Positions 31,512-34,272 of a stretch of 34,272 nt of DNA are shown in pieces. Position 1 is the first letter of the stretch. Each line of letters starts with the position of its first letter. Origin of the DNA: JBGSKV01 sp041740975. Its GTDB lineage: Bacteria > Bdellovibrionota_B > Oligoflexia > Oligoflexales > JALZUQ01. A model generated the notes under the pieces. The model was given only the letters and a program-made list of their open reading frames with translations, did not search any database and was not told where the DNA came from. A program made the translations under genes and the position numbers. The stretch is from positions 1 to 34,272 of the forward strand of contig JBGSKV010000039.1 of NCBI GenBank assembly GCA_041740975.1, read 5' to 3'.

Positions 31512-33347
31512 TTGGAATTGCAGCATCAAGACAAGAAGTTACCGGGAATAGGTAACATTCAATGGGAAAATGAAGATTCGGATTTTGAACAAGATGGTGG
31601 TGAGAACCGCGAAGAGTTTCTAACTCTCCTCGAGCAAGACTCGCGCGGCAGAGGCACCAACATTAAAGAAGGCGGTATCGTTCAAGGAACTGTATCTCGT
31701 ATCACGGATGACCACGTCATTGTTGATATCGGTCACAAGTCCGAAGGCGAAGTGCCGATCATCGAATTCAAACGTGATGATAACCGCAAACTCACAGTTG
31801 AAGTTGGCGAAAAAATTGAAGTTTATTTAGACCGTTTTGAAGATGAAAACGGCGACATGATTCTTAGCTACGAACGTGCAGAAATGCTCAAAGCTTGGGA
31901 CCGCATCGCTGAAGCTCATGAGAAAAACGAAATCATTACTGGAAAAATCATGGCCCGCGTCAAAGGCGGTTTGGCTGTTGATATTGGCGTTAAAGCCTTC
32001 TTACCAGGTTCGCAAGTTGACCTACGTCCCGTACGTAACCTCGACAAACTTATCGGTAACGATTTCCAATTCAAGATTATTAAGTTCAATAAAAAACGCG
32101 GTAATATCGTTCTTAGCCGTCGTGTATTGCTCGAACAAGATCGCGAAAAACTCCGTACCGTTACGCTCGACAACCTCAAAGAAGGTGCGCAGCTTAAAGG
32201 TATCGTCAAGAACATCACCGACTACGGTGCGTTCATTGACTTGGGTGGCATCGACGGTCTACTTCACATTACCGACATGTCATGGGGACGTATCAATCAT
32301 CCATCTGAACTCTTTGAAGTTGGACAAGAGATTGATGTTGTGATCTTGAACTACGATCAACAGAAACAACGCGTTTCTCTTGGTTTCAAACAACTCCTTA
32401 AAGATCCGTGGAAAGAAGCTTCCGCCAAATACGAAGTTGATAAGCGTATCACCGGTCGCGTCGTTAGCCTTACGGATTACGGTGCTTTCGTTGAGCTGGA
32501 AGACGGCATTGAAGGCCTCATCCACGTCAGTGAAATGTCATGGTCTAAGCGCGTGAAACACCCTTCGAAAATCGTGCAAATTGGCGATGAAGTCGAAGTC
32601 GTTGTTCTTGCGATCGATCTTGAAAACCGCAGGATCAGCCTCGGTATGAAACAGATTGAGCCGAATCCTTGGGAAGTTGTCCAAAGCAAATACCAAATCG
32701 GTGACGTTATCCGCGGTAAAGTTCGTAACATTACGGACTTCGGCGTGTTTATTGGTATCGAAGACGGCGTAGATGGTTTGATTCACATTTCTGATATCAG
32801 CTGGACAGAGCGCGTGAAGCATCCAGGTGAAGTCTTCAAAAAAGGTGATGAAGTCGAAGCGAAGATTTTGCAAATCGATCCAGAAGCCGAGCGTTTTTCA
32901 CTAGGTGTTAAGCAACTTAGCGAAGATCCATTTATCAAAGCTGCTCAAGAACTGAAGCCAGGAACGAAGAGCAAGGGTCGCGTGACGAAAGTTGCTGACT
33001 TTGGCGCATTCGTTGAGTTGACTCCAGGTATCGAAGGTTTGATCCACATCAGCGAATTGGACGACAAAGAAGTCACCAATATCCATGACGTGATCAAGCA
33101 AAACGATACGGTAGAATTCGTAGTTCTTGCTTCTGACCATGAAGAGCGTAAGTTCACATTGTCACGCAAAGCAGTTCTTAAGGGTATTGAAGGTGCATCA
33201 TTGTCGGATTACATTGGTTCAGTGGCCAGCCGCAAAACAGTGTTCGCCGAAGCATTTTCGAAAGCCAAAGAATTGGACGACGACAAGCCTAAAGCAAGCG
33301 GACTAGAAGAAGATAAGTCGGACGATAAGAAGTCAGACGACGAATAG
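31512..33347 (+). CDS. rpsA: 30S ribosomal protein S1
   Basis: Start set at TTG 31512 with GGAG five bases upstream; 611 residues. The ATG at 31350 would add 54 residues that look unlike any S1 and overlap a likely promoter. Six S1 (OB-fold) domains start near residues 53, 140, 225, 311, 397 and 484; domains 3 to 5 show the classic TDYGAF(V/I)xL...GLIHI(S/T)(D/E)MSW pattern. S1 binds mRNA at the 30S platform and helps start translation of structured or SD-poor messages, which fits the weak ribosome sites and many non-ATG starts in this window. The C-terminus is an acidic tail (DDDKPKASGLEEDKSDDKKSDDE). Confidence 0.95.
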   Translation: MELQHQDKKLPGIGNIQWENEDSDFEQDGGENREEFLTLLEQDSRGRGTNIKEGGIVQGTVSRITDDHVIVDIGHKSEGEVPIIEFKRDDNRKLTVEVGEKIEVYLDRFEDENGDMILSYERAEMLKAWDRIAEAHEKNEIITGKIMARVKGGLAVDIGVKAFLPGSQVDLRPVRNLDKLIGNDFQFKIIKFNKKRGNIVLSRRVLLEQDREKLRTVTLDNLKEGAQLKGIVKNITDYGAFIDLGGIDGLLHITDMSWGRINHPSELFEVGQEIDVVILNYDQQKQRVSLGFKQLLKDPWKEASAKYEVDKRITGRVVSLTDYGAFVELEDGIEGLIHVSEMSWSKRVKHPSKIVQIGDEVEVVVLAIDLENRRISLGMKQIEPNPWEVVQSKYQIGDVIRGKVRNITDFGVFIGIEDGVDGLIHISDISWTERVKHPGEVFKKGDEVEAKILQIDPEAERFSLGVKQLSEDPFIKAAQELKPGTKSKGRVTKVADFGAFVELTPGIEGLIHISELDDKEVTNIHDVIKQNDTVEFVVLASDHEERKFTLSRKAVLKGIEGASLSDYIGSVASRKTVFAEAFSKAKELDDDKPKASGLEEDKSDDKKSDDE

Positions 33348-33353
33348 TAGATA

Positions 33354-33409
33354 GATCCTTCGCTTCGATCAGGATGACGGTCTCGTCATTCTGAGCGAAG
33401 CGAAGAATC
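33354..33409. repeat. imperfect palindromic repeat element (26-bp arms, 4-base loop)
   Basis: The left arm, 33354-33379 (GATCCTTCGCTTCGATCAGG then ATGACG), and the right arm, 33384-33409 (CGTCATTCTGAGCGAAGCGA then AGAATC), are inverted copies with three mismatches around GTCT. RNA from this region would form a very stable hairpin seven bases after the rpsA stop, possibly ending or protecting the rpsA message. The sequence type (TCATTCTGAGCGAAGCGAAGAATC) is a dispersed palindrome seen between genes in many bacterial genomes. Confidence 0.85.
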
Positions 33410-33438
33410 CCCTCAAAACTTCCCCGATCGAGACGCGA

Positions 33439-33738
33439 ATGTTAAAAAAAGTAAAAGTCATTTCTTTGGTGTTACTGGGCGCGACGATTATGTATATTTG
33501 CCTGGCCAACATGCATCAGATTGAAGTGAACTTCCCTTTCATCATTGCAGCCCCGCTCATGATAGCGGCATTTGTCGTTTACATGATTGTCTTTGGCCTT
33601 GGATTTCTGTTTGCGATGGTTTTAATGGGAATCCCCTACTATCGAAAATCACGCCAAGTTAGCAAACTCACCAAAGAACTCAAAAAATACTCCTATGACC
33701 TCGAGAGTCAAAATATCAAGACTCGTTTTGAAGCCTAA
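33439..33738 (+). CDS. lapA: LapA-type (DUF1049) inner membrane protein
   Basis: A 99-residue protein with two membrane helices (VISLVLLGATIMYICLA and FIIAAPLMIAAFVVYMIVFGLGFLFAMVLM) and a charged cytoplasmic tail (KSRQVSKLTKELKKYSYDLES), the layout of LapA. LapA works with LapB to control LpxC and lipopolysaccharide synthesis in gammaproteobacteria. The position after rpsA matches the rpsA-(ihfB)-lapA order known there, though ihfB is absent here. The tail is shorter than usual and no lapB is next to it, so the assignment is by family and place rather than by proven role. Confidence 0.68.
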   Translation: MLKKVKVISLVLLGATIMYICLANMHQIEVNFPFIIAAPLMIAAFVVYMIVFGLGFLFAMVLMGIPYYRKSRQVSKLTKELKKYSYDLESQNIKTRFEA

Positions 33739-33753
33739 AACCGGAGAATCAAA

Positions 33754-34272
33754 GTGGGCCTGTCGATTGCAAGAGAAATAGCCTACGACGCCTTCGTTAA
33801 GGTCATGGATGAGAAGCGTGCTCCAGATGAAGTTCTGCAGGAAGCATATTCAAAAAAAGAAGTGAAACGCCTCGATCGAAACCTCGCCAAAGAGATCTTG
33901 TTTGGCGGCCTGCGATGGTACGCTAAAATTTTGTGGATCCTGCAAAAAACCGCGACGCGCGATCTTTCGAAAACAACCCCTGAGATCCGTGCGGCACTTA
34001 TCCTCGGCACGTATCAGATTTTCTATATGGACCGAGTCCCTGACCGGGCCGCGGTCAACGAAAGCGTCGAATACATACGCCAACGTCAACAAGCCAATGC
34101 CACCACTTTTGTAAACGGCATTTTGCGTCAGATTTCCCGGCGCGCCGAGTACTTCGCCAAACCCAATAAAACGACACATCCAGCTGAGTACTTAGCCTTA
34201 CAGTTCTCGCATCCGCAGTGGATAGTGGACCGCTGGCTGAAGGAATTTCATTTTGATAAACTTGAAATCTCG
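33754..34272 (+). CDS. rsmB: 16S rRNA m5C967 methyltransferase RsmB, 3' partial
   Basis: An open frame runs from GTG 33754 (GGAG seven bases upstream) to the end of the window, 173 codons. It starts GLSIAREIAYDAFVKVMDEK and matches the NusB-like RNA-binding domain at the N-terminus of RsmB: LDRNLAKEILFGGLRWYAKI, IRAALILGTYQIFYMDRVPDRAAVNESVEY and FVNGILRQISRR, followed by YLALQFSHPQWIVDRWL, the usual link to the methyltransferase domain. That domain, with its two catalytic Cys, lies beyond the window. RsmB methylates C967 of 16S rRNA using S-adenosylmethionine. It begins 15 bases after the lapA-like stop, so the two are likely co-transcribed. Confidence 0.92.
   Translation, partial: MGLSIAREIAYDAFVKVMDEKRAPDEVLQEAYSKKEVKRLDRNLAKEILFGGLRWYAKILWILQKTATRDLSKTTPEIRAALILGTYQIFYMDRVPDRAAVNESVEYIRQRQQANATTFVNGILRQISRRAEYFAKPNKTTHPAEYLALQFSHPQWIVDRWLKEFHFDKLEIS

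Noticed and set aside
1..34272. CRISPR array, insertion sequence or prophage
   Set aside because: I found no evenly spaced direct repeats with unique spacers, no transposase, integrase or phage structural gene in any frame.

Overview
The window reads as a stretch of chromosome from a Gram-negative bacterium, most likely a member of the Bdellovibrionota or a related former deltaproteobacterial group. This is an inference, not a database result. The supports are the very high share of predicted lipoproteins (ten genes with a lipobox, most of unknown function), the LapA-type inner membrane protein directly after rpsA, tRNA and housekeeping genes of proteobacterial character, and a base composition that looks to be in the mid-40s percent GC by eye. 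Start codons other than ATG (GTG, TTG) are common, and I moved many starts to the codon with a good Shine-Dalgarno (SD) sequence.

Layout. 1-1484: the end of a MNIO (DUF692) enzyme gene and its coupled DUF2063 partner, as in bufferin/Hvf copper-peptide operons. 1609-4631: a small exported protein, an acetyl-CoA synthetase and a lipoprotein. 4755-5720: a promoter, a leader with an attenuator-like terminator, and an aldo/keto reductase, tail to tail with a PAP2 phosphatase. 6761-7833: an ExoD-family protein and a small exported protein. 8009-10738 (minus): an overlapping three-gene unit (AurF-like diiron oxygenase, epoxide-hydrolase-like alpha/beta hydrolase, M24 metallopeptidase) divergent from a short-chain dehydrogenase. 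11944-13494: a DEAD-box RNA helicase with an RGG tail. 13590-18255: two lipoproteins (one with EF-hand-like calcium sites), two small exported or membrane proteins and a lipoprotein carrying an HNH nuclease motif. 18570-20044: a fatty acid desaturase and a thioredoxin. 20380-21111: an Asn-rich repeat lipoprotein. 21196-22698 (minus): a KtrB/TrkH-type potassium channel subunit preceded by a clear c-di-AMP (ydaO-yuaA) riboswitch with its own promoter and an apparent translational switch. 22795-25137: a membrane c-type cytochrome-like protein and an IPT/TIG plus Lcl-type lipoprotein. 25228-26423: an AT-rich HEPN-like gene, a Cys-rich small lipoprotein, a structured inverted-repeat element and tRNA-Arg(TCG). 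26474-31064: exported proteins including a phytochelatin-synthase-like lipoprotein, an M14 carboxypeptidase lipoprotein and a DUF3108 protein. 31512-34272: rpsA, a lapA-like gene and the start of rsmB.

How things work together. The riboswitch ties potassium uptake to c-di-AMP and implies that a diadenylate cyclase is encoded elsewhere in the genome. The diiron oxygenase, hydrolase and peptidase form a tightly coupled unit that may carry out a small oxidative pathway. Most other genes look like separately transcribed cell-envelope functions, several with their own intrinsic terminators.

The observations most worth following are the c-di-AMP riboswitch and its three-copy octamer expression platform (22505-22668), the unassigned attenuator-like leader before the aldo/keto reductase (4755-4889), the AurF-like operon with an apparently non-canonical start, and the inverted-repeat element beside the tRNA gene (26236-26336).
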